A stretch of 64,000 nucleotides of DNA. It comes from Siphonodentalium dalli (lineage: Eukaryota; Mollusca; Scaphopoda; Gadilida; Siphonodentaliidae). The stretch spans positions 66,417,897 through 66,481,896 of the forward strand of contig CP136063.1 in the NCBI GenBank assembly GCA_032622095.1. The letters are read 5' to 3'. Under the pieces are notes generated by a model, which made no database searches, was not told the DNA's origin, and saw only the letters and a program-made list of their open reading frames with translations. Positions 22,258-34,375 of the stretch are shown one piece after another. How positions within the stretch are numbered: the first letter of the stretch is position 1; each line of letters begins with the position of its first letter. A program made the translations under genes and the position numbers.

Positions 22258-23430
22258 TTTAGGACATGAGAATTTGTTTTTTATTTCACGAAATACTAAT
22301 TCGTGGCCACGAAATAACTAATTTGGTGGCCACAAAATACTAATTCGTGGCCAACAAATAACTAATTAACCTTTGCATATATCCAGATGCCTTTACGGTA
22401 TGATTACACTAACTTGACGATGTTTTAGAAACAATGCGTACGATAGCAGAGAATCTACATATAAACCCCTTATGGTGTGGGACCCGGGCTCTATGGGGGT
22501 ATGGACGTCATATATAAACTATCCTAGAGAGAACGGGGAAACACGGGTCAGGTGGCTCCAAGACAAACTGACTATTCATTAGTTTTTACCACAAGGGATC
22601 GAATGGGAATGCCATTTCTCTCGGCATATTGGCCGATTTAAGTCAAATAAGGGGTTTTGTAGGGTGGGCCCAAAACAAGCTTATAAATATTCACCCCTTT
22701 CAACCATACCCGGTCCAAAATGGTCGCCGCTCAGAAGGGGTCAAATGGGGTATACATTATTTCTCGGTCACTTGACCGATATAGATCAAATAAAGAGTGT
22801 TCTACCGTGGTTCACAAAGAAAGCTGAATTTTCACACATTCAGCCCACTCGAGCGAAAATGATAACTGATCAGAAGGGTCCATATATGGTACCATGCACC
22901 CCCCCCCCATTTTAGGTCGAATACAGTGTGTTGTAGGGTGACCCCTGCATGAGACAAACTAAATGTTCACACCGCTTTCACCATCCCCGATCCAAAATGG
23001 CCACCCCAGATGGGTTCAAATATGACACCTATACAATTTCTCGACCCCTTAACCGTTTGATGTGGTATAATTGGTGCTGTATAGTGGCCCCCAAGATATA
23101 CTGAATGTCGGGTGTGCCCATGTAACCCACCCCAGGACGGCGGCAATTTTGGATCGGGTTGGTGAAAGGGGTGATTTACTTAATTTGTTTTACGGGCCAC
23201 CCTACAACACGCTTTATCTCAAATCGCCGTGGCTCATGCCAAGATGGTGGACAACTACAACCAGATCATCTCTATCCGCTTCCATTACAACAGTGACTGA
23301 CGATCGTATACCACAATTAATTATTTAATGGCCATGAATTATTTATTTCGTGACCACGAATTAGTTATTTCGTGGCCACGAATTAGTATTTCATGGCCAC
23401 GCAATTAAAAAATATTCCCATGTCCTAAAA
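22258..23430. mobile_element. TIR element with subterminal palindrome arrays (TTCGTGGCCACGAA)
   Basis: The ends TTTAGGACATGAGAATTTG (left) and the reverse complement of CCCATGTCCTAAAA (right) are inverted repeats. Just inside each end lie several copies of the 14-bp palindrome TTCGTGGCCACGAA or its variants, separated by AATAACTAAT-type spacers (22283-22360 and 23330-23405). The interior has diverged tandem modules of about 130-150 bp (GTAGGGTG, TCCAAAATGGCC). There is no coding region and the transposon class is not determined. Confidence 0.72.
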
Positions 23431-23559
23431 GTTTTGACTGACACTTACATAAATATGACTCCCAGATTTGTTAGCACACAACTCCGTATTATGCGGTACT
23501 TCGTCCTGGCAATAAACGCTCGTTAAAAACACTTCTTCGAATATTTGTGTTATTTCGTC

Positions 23560-24640
23560 AAAAACTCTTTAGTGGACAATCCCAAGCTCGCGTGCCACGC
23601 GTGGTTGGATTGTCCATTTATTAATGACCATTTTAGGTAAGGATTGTCCGTTTATAAGTGGACAATCCTTGAAGAATCGCCTGGAAAAGGCTAATCGTGT
23701 TAGTTAATATCTGTATAATCAGGAAACGCTCTTTAATTTGTTTAAACCGTCCAAACAATTTGTTTCCACTAAAATGTCAGACTGGAACAAGTGGATTCTG
23801 AAAGTAGACCGCCATATTGATACTTTTGTTAATTTCAACTCGCACAGTCCACCAGAAGGTTAGTTATGAGGATTAATATTTGTATAATAAGCAAACGCTC
23901 TTTAAATTCTTAAAACAGTCCAAACACTTTTTTTCCCAATAAAATTTCAACTGGACACAGGTAAACTCTGAAAGTAGACACGATATTGATAAATAAAACC
24001 GTTCGCATGTCGTCTTAGGACAATCCGAAATGGCGCGACCGTTGTTTTCGACCAAAGGAATCTGACTTGTGAAATCAGCGAGGGTGGGGGTAGGGGTAGC
24101 TTTTCTGCGATATCTTTACCAAAAATCCATGTATCGAAGTTTTGTTTGTGGCATATGACCAAGATATCCTTGTAGATTGTTCATGTTCGTCCATATGTGA
24201 TATAGCTCAATTTAAGAATATACAATACCTTAATATTTGGGAAAGAAAATTGAAAATGCAGTCATAAATGCAATTCGTCTGATTATTTTTGATAAACTTC
24301 CACATTAAGATATGTAATTAAGTAATTTGTGGCAAGATCTCCCCATGTTTTTCGATTTCCAATAACAAAGAAAGCCACTTACCGAACTTGCTATGCGTAA
24401 TAGCATGTTTTTATTACCAGGTGGGCGGGGGGGGGGAAATAGAGGGGTACACAAACAAAAGCCCCACACAAACCTGTTTCCACTAAAATATCAAGCTGGA
24501 AACAGGTAGATTCTGAAAATAGACACACTGGTGGTATAGAAACTGTTCTCATATCGCTTTTAACATTCCGAAAACGCGCGACCATTTTTTGCGACATAAG
24601 GAATCCGACTATTCTCTGATGTTCAAAGAAGATATCAAAT
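23560..24640. repeat. Three diverged modules of a tandem repeat
   Basis: Blocks near 23700-23820, 23870-24080 and 24470-24620 share GGAAACGCTCTTTAA, GTTTCCACTAAAAT, GATTCTGAAAGTAGAC and GGAATC(T/C)GACT. A short inverted motif (GGATTGTCC / GGACAATCC) recurs at 23574-23670. No gene. Confidence 0.5.
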
Positions 24641-25886
24641 TGCGACCCACTTTGTATTAACCATGTTACTTAATCAACTGACAACTAACTTTCTTTCTTT
24701 TTGGATTTCACAGTATCATATGAGGCATGACAAATTCATTTTAAAGGATGCAGTGTGGAATATTGCCTAAAAAGTTCTTTTGGGAATCTGACCATTTTTT
24801 ACGGAAATGGACACAACTTTAAAACAGAACTGAAAGGAGTCATATTATGTGGCTACTCACCAGGCCAAATAACAGTAACATACTGGCTCAGCGAAATTGA
24901 TTGACTGGTGTCAAGAAATCCGTTTTCCCCAGAGTGCATATAAACCACCATCTTGATTTATAACTCTCTTACATTAGGCCTACTTCTCTATCGATTAACA
25001 TATCCCTGAGTTATTCTAAAGGGATGTCCACCCCACATGTACACATGTACAACCCACCCATGACGATACACTCGCTCCATATAATCATATATACATAAAC
25101 ACAACACAACTGACAATGTAGAAATACTTGGGTATACCCGTACAACACAAACTTGACAATACAGCCATGAGTCACCATGCAGGCATACCAGGTATCATTC
25201 TACACCTCATTCATGACCATACAATCACTTATTTTACACGTATCGCATCACAATTGGCCATACAATCACTCCCTGTATATATATTTGCCACGCCTTGGTC
25301 AATTAGATACTCAAGATGTACATACATTATATACACTACACCATAACAGTAGGCAATTCAAGTATACGTACATCACTACATGCATCCCACCAAGCAATTC
25401 ATGTATGCACGGAATAATATGCAGCACATGCATGGTATAGATCTGGCGTTATATATAAACACGCCCACCAAAGGCCCTTTCAGCCATAACACAAACTCCT
25501 TTCTGATATAGGGCGGTATATAGACCTATTCCTAATTTATGCCCCATGCAGGGCTAAGAACTGCCAGGAAAGTGCGTGGTATTGAGTGTGGATTTTGGTA
25601 ATTTTAGTTGAACATTACGATACGTGTATCGCCAACCGTAGGATGTCACAACCAAGTGCCAAATTCAGTCATTCAGGTATAGGCTATAGCATTTTTTTTT
25701 TTCAACCAGCTTGCATGCCGCACCAATGGCAGTGTACATGCAATTTCAGCTGAGGGATTTCGGATGAGCAAATTTCTCATTATCGTCGGAAGTGATACCC
25801 GATTTCATGTTCTCCACGCTCCAAATTACACACCAGGTGCTGTCAGCCTATGCTAATATGGTGGATGTACTTGTACTTGACAGACA
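24641..25886. repeat. Gene-free interval with NTTGGCCATAC-type interspersed repeat
   Basis: The part at about 25020-25440 is AC-rich and contains ATTGGCCATACAATCACT followed by TTTGCCACGCC, the same motif as at 28255-28720. No coding region is recognised. Confidence 0.4.
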
Positions 25887-26888
25887 CAGGGATGTGGCTA
25901 GAGGGGGTGTGGGCCTGTGGGGGGTGTCTCACCCCAACTTTGGTCAAACAGTTGGAAATTTCATACCTGCCAAAACATTAGTTGGAATGGTCATCAGTTG
26001 GAAATTTTCCAACCTTAGGGGGGTGACAGGTTGGATCAGGTTGGAAATTTCCAACACTTGGAAAGCTTGTGTCAAGGTCCTCCCCGTGGCTAGTCAAAAC
26101 TGCTACTAAATTTAAGAAAACAATAGTGTCATACATTTGGTCAACATTGTCATTGGAATTGTCATCATTTGGAAATTTTCCAACCTAAGTGGGGGGGGGG
26201 GGGTGGTCAGGTTTGAAATTTCCAACTCTAAGAAGACTTGAGGCTAGTCTAGATGCTAGGATTTTGCGATTTTCTTGTTCAGATTTCAAATTTTTCGAAC
26301 ACCGGGCCGAACCATGGTCGGCCCGGTTTGTCACTGTCCCTCCCCCGTGACCAATACAAAACTGCTAATTAGTTTAACAAAACAATAGTTTAGTACATTC
26401 GGTAAAACTTGTGGACTGAAATGGTCATCAGTTGGAGAATTTCCCAACCTAAGAGGGAGTATGAGGTTTGAAATTTCCAACACTAGGGAAGCTTCAGTTG
26501 AGGCCAGTCTAGATGCTAGGATTTTCGATTTTCTTGTATAGTTTTCCAAATTTTCTCACACCGGGCTGAACAAACATGGACGGACACAATGTCCTGGTCT
26601 CTTCCCCGTAGCCGTGTGCATTTGTCTGGATTAGGCTACTAGATGTTAGGATATATATATGCAATTCTCAGGTTAAAGTATCTGAATTTTCTTATACCGG
26701 GCATATAGAACAACATAGTTTATGGATACATAGGATATTAGGCCTGAGAACTGATGTGCAAGGGGTGGAAATGGAATTATGCAAAACTTGTGTTTGGTCT
26801 GTGATTCTGATTCAGGGGGGGGGGGGGGGTGCAATTGGAATTTCCCAAGGTGGACACCCCCAACGGAGACCCTCTAGCCACATCCCTG
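25887..26888. mobile_element. Non-autonomous hAT element with 8-bp target duplication
   Basis: Perfect 19-bp terminal inverted repeats CAGGGATGTGGCTAGAGGG are flanked on both sides by the 8-bp direct repeat GACAGACA (25879-25886 and 26889-26896). An 8-bp duplication is characteristic of the hAT superfamily. The 1,002-bp interior holds about two and a half tandem modules of roughly 260 bp (AACTGCTA, GGTCATCAGTTGGA, CTAGTCTAGATGCTAGGATT) and two long G runs (26191-26203, 26815-26829). It has no transposase and is a non-autonomous copy. Confidence 0.92.
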
Positions 26889-27481
26889 GACAGACATTCT
26901 CGCACACTGCTGAAGTTGGACAATATATTTCCGGAAAAAGCCTGGTTAGTGATCATGACATTTGAACTTTGAAGTTAAATCTTACGAGATCTAAACCTGC
27001 ACATTGTCACAGTTTCACGACCGATATCAGAATACAGAGTTATTGTAACATTGAACCGACACAATAAACCAACAAAGACAAGCAACCATGTCGACTGTTC
27101 ATTCGCTAAGTATTTGCACATGCAGACATTTGGACAAAAGTTTGTTATTCAAACTTAATCTTACTTCTGTGATGTGTGGCTCGAGGGTAATGGTCGGCCG
27201 AGAGACTGACCAGTGCTCAAATAAATTCAACAAGCATGCAGTTGAGCTGTTCAATTCGCAGTAATTGTCCCACATCATGATCAACTGTGTTGTTGGAACA
27301 TCGACATGTTATATAAATACCCCACACGTATGATATATATATATATATTCCACACTCCCCTCACCAACTTCTGCAGTGACATACATCGGCGAATGTAGTT
27401 ATGTAATTGTCACTCACTCATGTATATAATCTACTTGAAATGCCACCAATGTCAGGATCGAGTTTATCTTACTCAATATTA

Positions 27482-28030
27482 CAGGGGGGGGGCAGAATTT
27501 TTTTTTTAGGCACGTATGGCATTTTTTCCCTTTCGATCATTTTTTGTACCCACCCACCCCCACGCCAAATTTGTTTCCGTTTTCGGCAGTTTTTTCCGAC
27601 CATTTTTTTACACCCACCCCCCTTTTAACACTAAAACAGAGATTTGCGGGGGGAAATTCACTGTAAACAGCTGTATATGAATTTCTGTGCATACTATTTA
27701 TCATGGATGTTAACATGGACATGTAAATAGGAATGAGTCATTTTGAGGTCATTCGGCCAAAAAAAACATGGCTGCCAGCGGCCATCTTGGATTTCAAAAT
27801 TTGCAACAAAATACAACACGATAACTGCCTGCAGTCAGTTTACCAGTTAGAATTACATTATTTCTCTCATTCAAAGTGGTTTTGAAGCCCAACTCTTTGC
27901 CAAACACTAAAAAAAACAAGCAGGAATTTTTGTTTTTAGTTGCGGAAAAAATTGCTTTTTGATGGCTTTGACCACCCACCCACCCCGGCATACGTGCCGG
28001 AATTTTGTTTTCACCCCCCCCCCCCCCCTG
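27482..28030. mobile_element. hAT-like TIR element with poly-G/poly-C ends
   Basis: The ends CAGGGGGGGGG and CCCCCCCCTG are inverted, with a further shared inner block (GGCACGTATG.C). AATATTA flanks both sides (27475-27481 and 28031-28037), a 7-bp direct repeat that may be an eroded 8-bp duplication. The interior includes a fragment (27700-27790) of the GGCCATCTTGGATTT repeat that is tandem at 57.2-59.2 kb. Related copies without this structure lie at 40420-40575 and 62105-62330. Confidence 0.75.
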
Positions 28031-28254
28031 AATATTACAGTAAATATTACTGATTTCCATTTTTCTAACCACTTCTATATGCATGTATATATATCAGTAA
28101 ACCAAGTAAAATGCGTCATTTTGAATGTAATATTAAAAAATTTCCACAGTGCATGCACCCCGAACCCCCTCCTACAAGATGTAAATTGTGCCCCATATTA
28201 TTCGGCCGTACGAATAATTGTACGCCAGCTACGCCCCCTGCTCGCTGTATACTC

Positions 28255-28720
28255 ACAACCACATTCGTGGTCACATAGTCAATTATTGTTTACCAATTCA
28301 CATCACCATTGGCCATACAGTCACTCCACATACACATATTAGCCACACCATGACCATATAGCTACGGTACTACAGATATACAGATACACCCCACCCCATG
28401 TATATTGTGTCACACAAGGTATAAACATGTACATCTCACCAAATGGTCATGCAGTCTTCAAAAACATACCAATGCATTGCACACCACATCACAATTGGCC
28501 ATACTGTCACTTCCATGTGTACCTATTGGCAACCCATAGCAACATAACCACTCAAGACCAAAAAAGTCAAGCCAGGTACATACGTATCTATATACATCAC
28601 CAATGGCCGTACATCCCTTCAATGCATACCAGTACCACTTACTCAACCTCACCATTGGCCATACGTGACTCCCCTATTTCCTATTCGCCACACATGATCA
28701 TTTGTGCACTTATTATATTA
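28255..28720. repeat. Diverged interspersed/tandem repeat with ATTGGCCATAC motif
   Basis: At least four loosely spaced copies of (A/C)ATTGGCCATAC.GTCACT followed by TA(T/G)T.GCCA(C/A)ACC are seen. The same motif occurs near 25250. It is non-coding. Confidence 0.5.
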
Positions 28721-29081
28721 TATAAATAAAAAGGAAAAAAATCAGCGCTATATAGGCGAATTGGTATAGCACTGATCACTGAACCAGATAGAAGAATTAC
28801 CAGCGAGAACCAATTAATTTCAATGAAAGCATATCGTTCTATGTGTGTATCTATTGTGAAAAACCACAATTTTACTGGGACCGTTTTGTGGAACCGAACA
28901 TTTTCTTAACGGTTCTTAGTTCTTTGGTCCATTTTTGGAACTAGAAGCCGTATATAACAATTTAGATCACTGTATCACACTATGGTAAATTATATTGTAT
29001 ATCTTGACAGATTGCTTTGAATACAGCTGGTGTAATAATCAGATAGCCCATTGTTGTAAACTTACAACAATGTGGATATAG

Positions 29082-30365
29082 GAGGGTGACGACCCCCCTC
29101 CCCCTGGCATCCGGCATCCGGCTTAAACTGGAACCCCGGCATCCGGAATACGCCATAACAGAGAGACGGCATCCGGAATACTATTTAATTAAATTTATTG
29201 AAAACAGACTCAGGAACGAAGTAAACGTTGGCACGAGGTATTGGAATTAGTCTCCGTATTGGCTAGTAATGATTTGATTTAGCAGCTTTACGGAAAGATT
29301 AAACTTTTTACTAAAGGTATGATCTACTATCACGCATATATACGCCCTGTCTAACTTACTCGCTGCCATATTGGATCCACCAGGTCCGGTTCCGTGGTTT
29401 TAGTGCTACAGGTCAAAGTTTTGGAGTAGCATTTCCATATACATGTATGACATATATGAAAGTTATGAATATTCAAAAGCTCGATATATGATCATATATG
29501 GAAATGCTACTCCAGAACTTTGATTTTGTAGCAATAAAACCACGGAACCCGGGGCTGCATGGAGGAATCTCTTATATCACGGAACCGGAACTGGTGGAAC
29601 TAATATGGCCGGGAGTTAATGACATGACAGGGCGTATTGTGTGGGGATGAAAGGCATAGACCATGCTCCAAATGACAGGAGTGGTAAAAATCTTCCATTT
29701 GGATACTCGGGATCTCTTGCTAGCCTCTTCAGTGCAAATATGAACCTGTAGTTCGAGACTCCGAGTGTCTTAACCCATTCGCCAAGTGCATATTCTTTTC
29801 TCAACACCGCCCTGATTGTACTTAGGATTGTCTACTTCGTTGAAGTTTAGACCAAAACTGCGAGTTTCAGACATTTTAATGGTTTTATTAAATTGAAGTC
29901 GCATGCAGGCTTCTAAATACATTTTTTTTAAATTTAATAAAAGTTAATTACATATTGAATATATGATATTAAAAATTACTGTCAAGCAGACATCAGATGG
30001 GCGACAACTCTATCGGATAATATAACAAACCGATATCGCAGATCAGCATTGCGATTTATTTTAACAGTAGGCCTACCGTAGGTACTATATATTAATTATC
30101 ACTATTTATATATGTCAGAATTGATAACGAGACGTATATATAATTAGCTAAATTGTGGATAATATTGTGTCCGAGCAAATAACTATAAATTAGCGGACGT
30201 AATTTGGTTGTGTTTTTTGCTGTTAACGTCAAGAAAGATTATCAATGGAAGCATCCGGCATCCGATATATGTGCCCGGCGGCATCCGGCGTACAGTGGTC
30301 TGGCATCCGGAATACGCCATAACAGACCCGGCATCCGGCATCCGAAAAGGGGGGTCGTCACCCTC
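29082..30365. mobile_element. TIR element with GGCATCCGG subterminal repeats
   Basis: Terminal inverted repeats GAGGGTGACGACCCCCCT are flanked by the direct repeat ATATAG (29076-29081 and 30366-30371). Inside both ends lie clusters of GGCATCCGG (29107-29180 and 30246-30340), in the same sense on the plus strand at both ends. The interior holds a large hairpin (29335-29645). There is no transposase. The superfamily is not assigned because a 6-bp duplication fits few families well. Confidence 0.8.
29335..29645. repeat. Long inverted repeat (hairpin) within the GGCATCCGG element
   Basis: Left arm sequence ATACGCCCTGTC, CCATATT, TCCACCAG.TCCGGTTCCG and GGAGTAGCATTTCCATATA pairs with its complement on the right. 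The loop is about 50 bp around 29445-29490. Arms are about 130 bp with mismatches. Confidence 0.75.
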
Positions 30366-31010
30366 ATATAGAATGTCAATCACTCAATGGAATTTGGAAA
30401 TACAGAAATGATGTGAAAATCTGGTTCTCACATACAAGAATAATATATAACAAAGCAAAGGATATAATAATAACCAATAATGGTTGACGCAATAAGAGGA
30501 TTTATGAAGATTTCAATATATTAGAATAATACAGGTTGAACGTTGTTTTGGTCGTAGATTCTGTCTAAGAATCTACGGCTTATAAGTTACCGTATATTAC
30601 AGTCAAGTGATACCCGAGTCAAGTGATACCATACAAAGTGATACCCAAAATCGGTCAACTGATACCCAAAATGGCCAAGTCATCTGATACCTTTTTGAGT
30701 CAAATGGTACCTTTGATCAAAAATTTTTGATTTAGATACATTTGACGCAAAAAAGACCTGAAACAATGACACAGCCATTTTGGTATCACTTGACCAATTA
30801 GAGTATCACGTACTTTGCAAACAAAAACATGTTACTCACAGTTTTCCTGGCTGTTGCAGAACACGCGATCTGCAGTCCAGGTGAAAAGAAGGTACCCCGC
30901 TGGACAAAACAAGTGTCCATTGGCACCGCGGTGTATTTGCCGTTCGGTCGCGGTGTCAGAGTTTGTAACTGCAGTTGAGTATGGGAGGCCAAATTCACAT
31001 TTATTAATAA

Positions 31011-31161
31011 TTGAGCTGAAGCGCAATTCAATTGCGCTGAAGCGCAATTCAATTGCGCTGAAGCGCAACTCAATTGCGCTGAAGCGCAACTCAATTGCGC
31101 TGAAGCGCAATTCATAATTAATTGCGCTGAAGCGCAATTGAATTGCGCTGAAGCGCAATTA
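31011..31161. repeat. Array of seven 16-bp near-palindromes, 21-bp period
   Basis: TTGCGCTGAAGCGCAA recurs with its GCGCTG core at 31013 (as GAGCTG), 31034, 31055, 31076, 31097, 31124 and 31145. Steps are 21 bp except one of 27. Spacers are TTCAA/CTCAA type. More copies in the other orientation (TTCAGC) occur at 31224-31440. Confidence 0.95.
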
Positions 31162-31195
31162 ATTTTTCATATATGGCTAAAACCCCCAGTTAATT

Positions 31196-31450
31196 AATTA
31201 ATAAATCCAATAGAAAAAATAATTGCGCTTCAGCGCAATTCAATTGCGCTTCAGCGCAATTATTTTCCCAACTAAAACAGAAGGTACCGGTATGAATAAA
31301 TCCAATAGAAAAATAATTGCGCTTCAGCGCAATTCAATTGCGCTTCAGCGCAATTATTTTCCCAACTAAAACAGAAGGTAACGGTATGAATAAATCCAAT
31401 AGAAAAATAATTGCGCTTCAGCGCAATTCAATTGCGCTTCAATTCCCAAC
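31196..31450. repeat. 94-bp tandem repeat carrying paired palindromes
   Basis: Three units begin with ATAAATCCAATAGAAAAA at 31201, 31296 and 31390, each followed by two copies (the last by one and a half) of TTGCGCTTCAGCGCAA and then CCCAACTAAAACAGAAGGTA. Confidence 0.9.
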
Positions 31451-33150
31451 TAAAACAGAAGGTACTGGTATTGCGGAGTCGCCCCAACTAATACAGAAGC
31501 TAATGCTATTGCAAGTCACCCTGACTGAAACAGAAGATAATTATATTGTGAGTCTATCTGACTAAAACAGAAGTCGCTAGTCACCCTGAAGTATACAGAA
31601 TATAATGCTATCCAATTTTTATTTGAGTGCAGGACAAAATGTCAGGTACCAGATGAGTGGGGCCTGACATTTAATTGAAAATGGCACCTGACATATTATT
31701 TCTCTGTATGCTATTGCCCAAACTTACTAGTAATAGTCTATCATCCGATTTACATGGAAAAAATCTTGTTTGCTGGTACGTCTGTATTATCAGTGCTACC
31801 TTCTGTAATTTTTGTGTGAACAGAACTGAAGAAATCTGTCAATTATTTCGAACATTACCGGAATTTCCAAAACCTACATCGTACAACAGAAACCGAAATG
31901 CAGAAGTATGACGCTGCCTGTTATTAGTCTCACGATCCACTGTGAGGAATGGAGAAAAATACTACACCTATGGCTGATAAACACAAGTTTTACGCAACAA
32001 AATTCATTTGATAAGATTTTCAGACAATGCCACGACATTAACCCCGATCGAAAAATATCTATTACCTTCCGCCATATTCCGGTGCTAGTTTTTAGAACAA
32101 CTGTTTTTTCCAGATATTATTTTTATCGCCGGGGAAACCCAGCGCCCACACAGAAAAATAATTTCGATTTGTGCCGGTATTCTTGCAAAAAGAAGTCGCC
32201 CAACGCGACAATAAAGGCTACCCAAACAACCACATATAGAAACTTCAAATATAACAGACGAGCATCACGACCAGCGTATTCAGATTTGCGTCGGGAAATA
32301 ATAATGCCAATATTATGTACAGTGCTTAGCCAATGCAATTTTCGTACCGGACAAAACAGAAGCTACAGGTATTGCAAGTCACCCAGACTAATACAGAAGG
32401 TAATGCTATTGCGAGTCTCCACGATTTATAGAGAACATAAAGAATAAAAAAGAAGGAAATGCTATCGTGAATTTCCCTGATCACTAATACATAAGGCAAT
32501 GGCAATGCCATCACTGGCATCAGGAGCCGCCCCGATTCATACAGATGTTAATGGTATCATGAGTCACCCTGACTAAAACAGAAAGTATATACCGGTATCG
32601 CAAGTTACCCCGACTAATACAGAAGGTAATGCTATCACGAGTCGCCCTGATTAAAACAACATAATGCTATTGCAAGTCGCCATGACACTGACTAATCAAT
32701 CCTATCGAGACTCGAGAGTAGCCCAAACAAATAAAGAAGATAATCCAAAAGTGAATCACCCCGACTAATACAGAAGATAATGCTATCACGAGTCGGCCCA
32801 ACTAAAACAGAAGATAATGCTATTACGAGTAGCCCCGACTAAAACAGAAGCTAATTCTTTTTCGAGTCTTCACGATTAATGGAGAATGTAATGCTATCAC
32901 GAGTAGCACCGACTAAAACAGAAGGAAATATGCTATTGTGAGTACCCCTGATTAATACAGAAGGCATGCTATCACGAGTCGGCCCGATTCATACAGATTA
33001 TAATGCTATCATGAGTTGCCCCGACTAAAACAGAAGGTAACCGGCGTCGCAAGTTACCCCGACTAATACATAAGGTCATGCTATCGAGAGTCACACCGAC
33101 TAAAACAGAAGGAAATGTTTTGTGAGTCGCCCTGAAGGGAATGCTATTAT
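31451..33150. repeat. Minisatellite of about 40 bp (ACTAAAACAGAAGGTAATGC)
   Basis: Imperfect units read GACTAAAACAGAAGGTAATG followed by CTATCACGAGTCGCCCC. There are about three at 31470-31620 and about twenty at 32345-33150. Between them (31620-32340) lies non-repetitive sequence with a 179-codon open frame (31908-32447) that I do not recognise. That frame runs into the minisatellite and is probably chance. Confidence 0.85.
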
Positions 33151-33618
33151 GTGGTGCGGCAGTGGAAACTTAGTCTCCTTGCCTCTATTCCTTCTGTATG
33201 TGACTGAAGACTTGATGTGGTTTTAAACGAATATAAAATGACTCAGCCCATAAATCATTTGATATTATCCTCTCAGCCCTTAATGTAAAAGGTAGGGGTG
33301 CTCTCATGATTGTTTACTGTCTTTAGTTAACTCATAATACTCATGATAAGGGGCAAGGAAGCAGTCTGAAGCGCAATTGGTTGGTATCGCATATGAATTT
33401 ATGATAATGGAATAACCCACCTATTCAGGGAGCAAATTACTTTTGAAATTTTGATTAGCAAATAACCTCATAATGACATAATTAGATAGCATTGTTCTGA
33501 AATCATATAAAATTCATACCAAATTGCATAGCTATTATCCAAATTTGGGTAGCAAATTGCGATGCGATACCAGTTAATTTTCTCCCTGCACCTATTCAAC
33601 CCAACTTTAATAATAATA

Positions 33619-33965
33619 ATTGCGCTGAAGCGCAATTGAATTGCTTGGGTAGTATGTGAAAAATTTATTGCGCTTCAGCGCAATTAATTTTTAATTGCGC
33701 TTCAGCGCAATTGAATTGCGCTGAAGCGCAATTGAATTGCGCTGAAGCGCAATTGGTGGATATCCCATATGAATTGATGATAATGGAATAACCTATCTAT
33801 CCAGGGGTGTAAGCTTGTAACAATAATTGCGCTTCAGCGCAATTGAATTGCGCTTCAGCGCAATTGATATGAATCAAGCTGGATTGCGCTTCAGCGCAAT
33901 TGGATTGCGCTTCAGTGCAATTGGATTGCTCTTCAGCGCAATTGAATTGCGCTTCAGCGCAATTA
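33619..33965. repeat. Right-hand palindrome arrays of the 30.6-34.4 kb element
   Basis: About ten copies of TTGCGCTTCAGCGCAA or its complement occur in short runs at 33619, 33668, 33694-33752, 33826-33866 and 33883-33962, mostly at 21-bp steps inside runs. The last run abuts the leader sequence on the minus strand (33961-33992). Confidence 0.92.
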
Positions 33966-33997
33966 TTAATAAATGTGAATTTGGCCTCCCATAGTTG

Positions 33998-34250
33998 AGC
34001 ACCGCGGCCGAACGGCAAGTACACTGCAGCCGAGCGGCAAGTACACCATGGCCGAAAGGCAACTACAACGCGGCCGAATGGCATGTACATCGTGGTTAGA
34101 TTTCGGGTTTGTATCATCTTTTTTCAGTTTAATGAACGTACACCGCGGCAACTACACCATGGCCGAATGGCAAATACACCGCAGCCCAACTGTTGTTAGC
34201 CGGTGGAGCCGCAGTGTAGTTGCATTTCGGCCGCGGTGGCAACGCTAACC
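33998..34250. repeat. 22-23-bp minisatellite (GCGGCCGAACGGCAAGTACA)
   Basis: About five contiguous imperfect units to 34100, then scattered units to 34250. A single decayed copy on the left arm of the element (30930-30960) is its mirror partner. Confidence 0.8.
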
Positions 34251-34375
34251 GCACCGCGGTTAAGTGGACACTTGTTTTGTCCAGCAGGGTATCAGTTGAC
34301 TCAAGATTAGGTATCACTTGACTTTTTTTCCGAGAGTATCAGTTGGTTTGGGTATCACTTGTCCTGCACCCAATA

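Larger units (their letters stand above)
30600..34375. mobile_element. Composite foldback element, 3.8 kb, with GATACC ends and phased palindrome arrays
   Basis: Both ends carry, in mirrored order: CAAGTGATACCC repeats; then GGACAAAACAAGTGTCC; then copies of CGGCCGAACGGCAAGTACAC (one decayed copy at 30930-30960 on the left, a tandem cluster at 33998-34250 on the right); then the leader ATGGGAGGCCAAATTCACAT (30981 and 33992 reading inward); then arrays of the palindrome TTGCGCTGAAGCGCAA. The centre holds a 94-bp tandem (31196-31450) and a minisatellite of about 40 bp. The mirrored order marks one transposon with very long structured inverted ends. No transposase is recognised, and no clear target duplication was found. 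Confidence 0.82.

Noticed and set aside
31908-32447. 179-codon open frame in the 30.6-34.4 kb element
   Set aside because: No recognisable motif, and its end runs into a minisatellite; probably chance.
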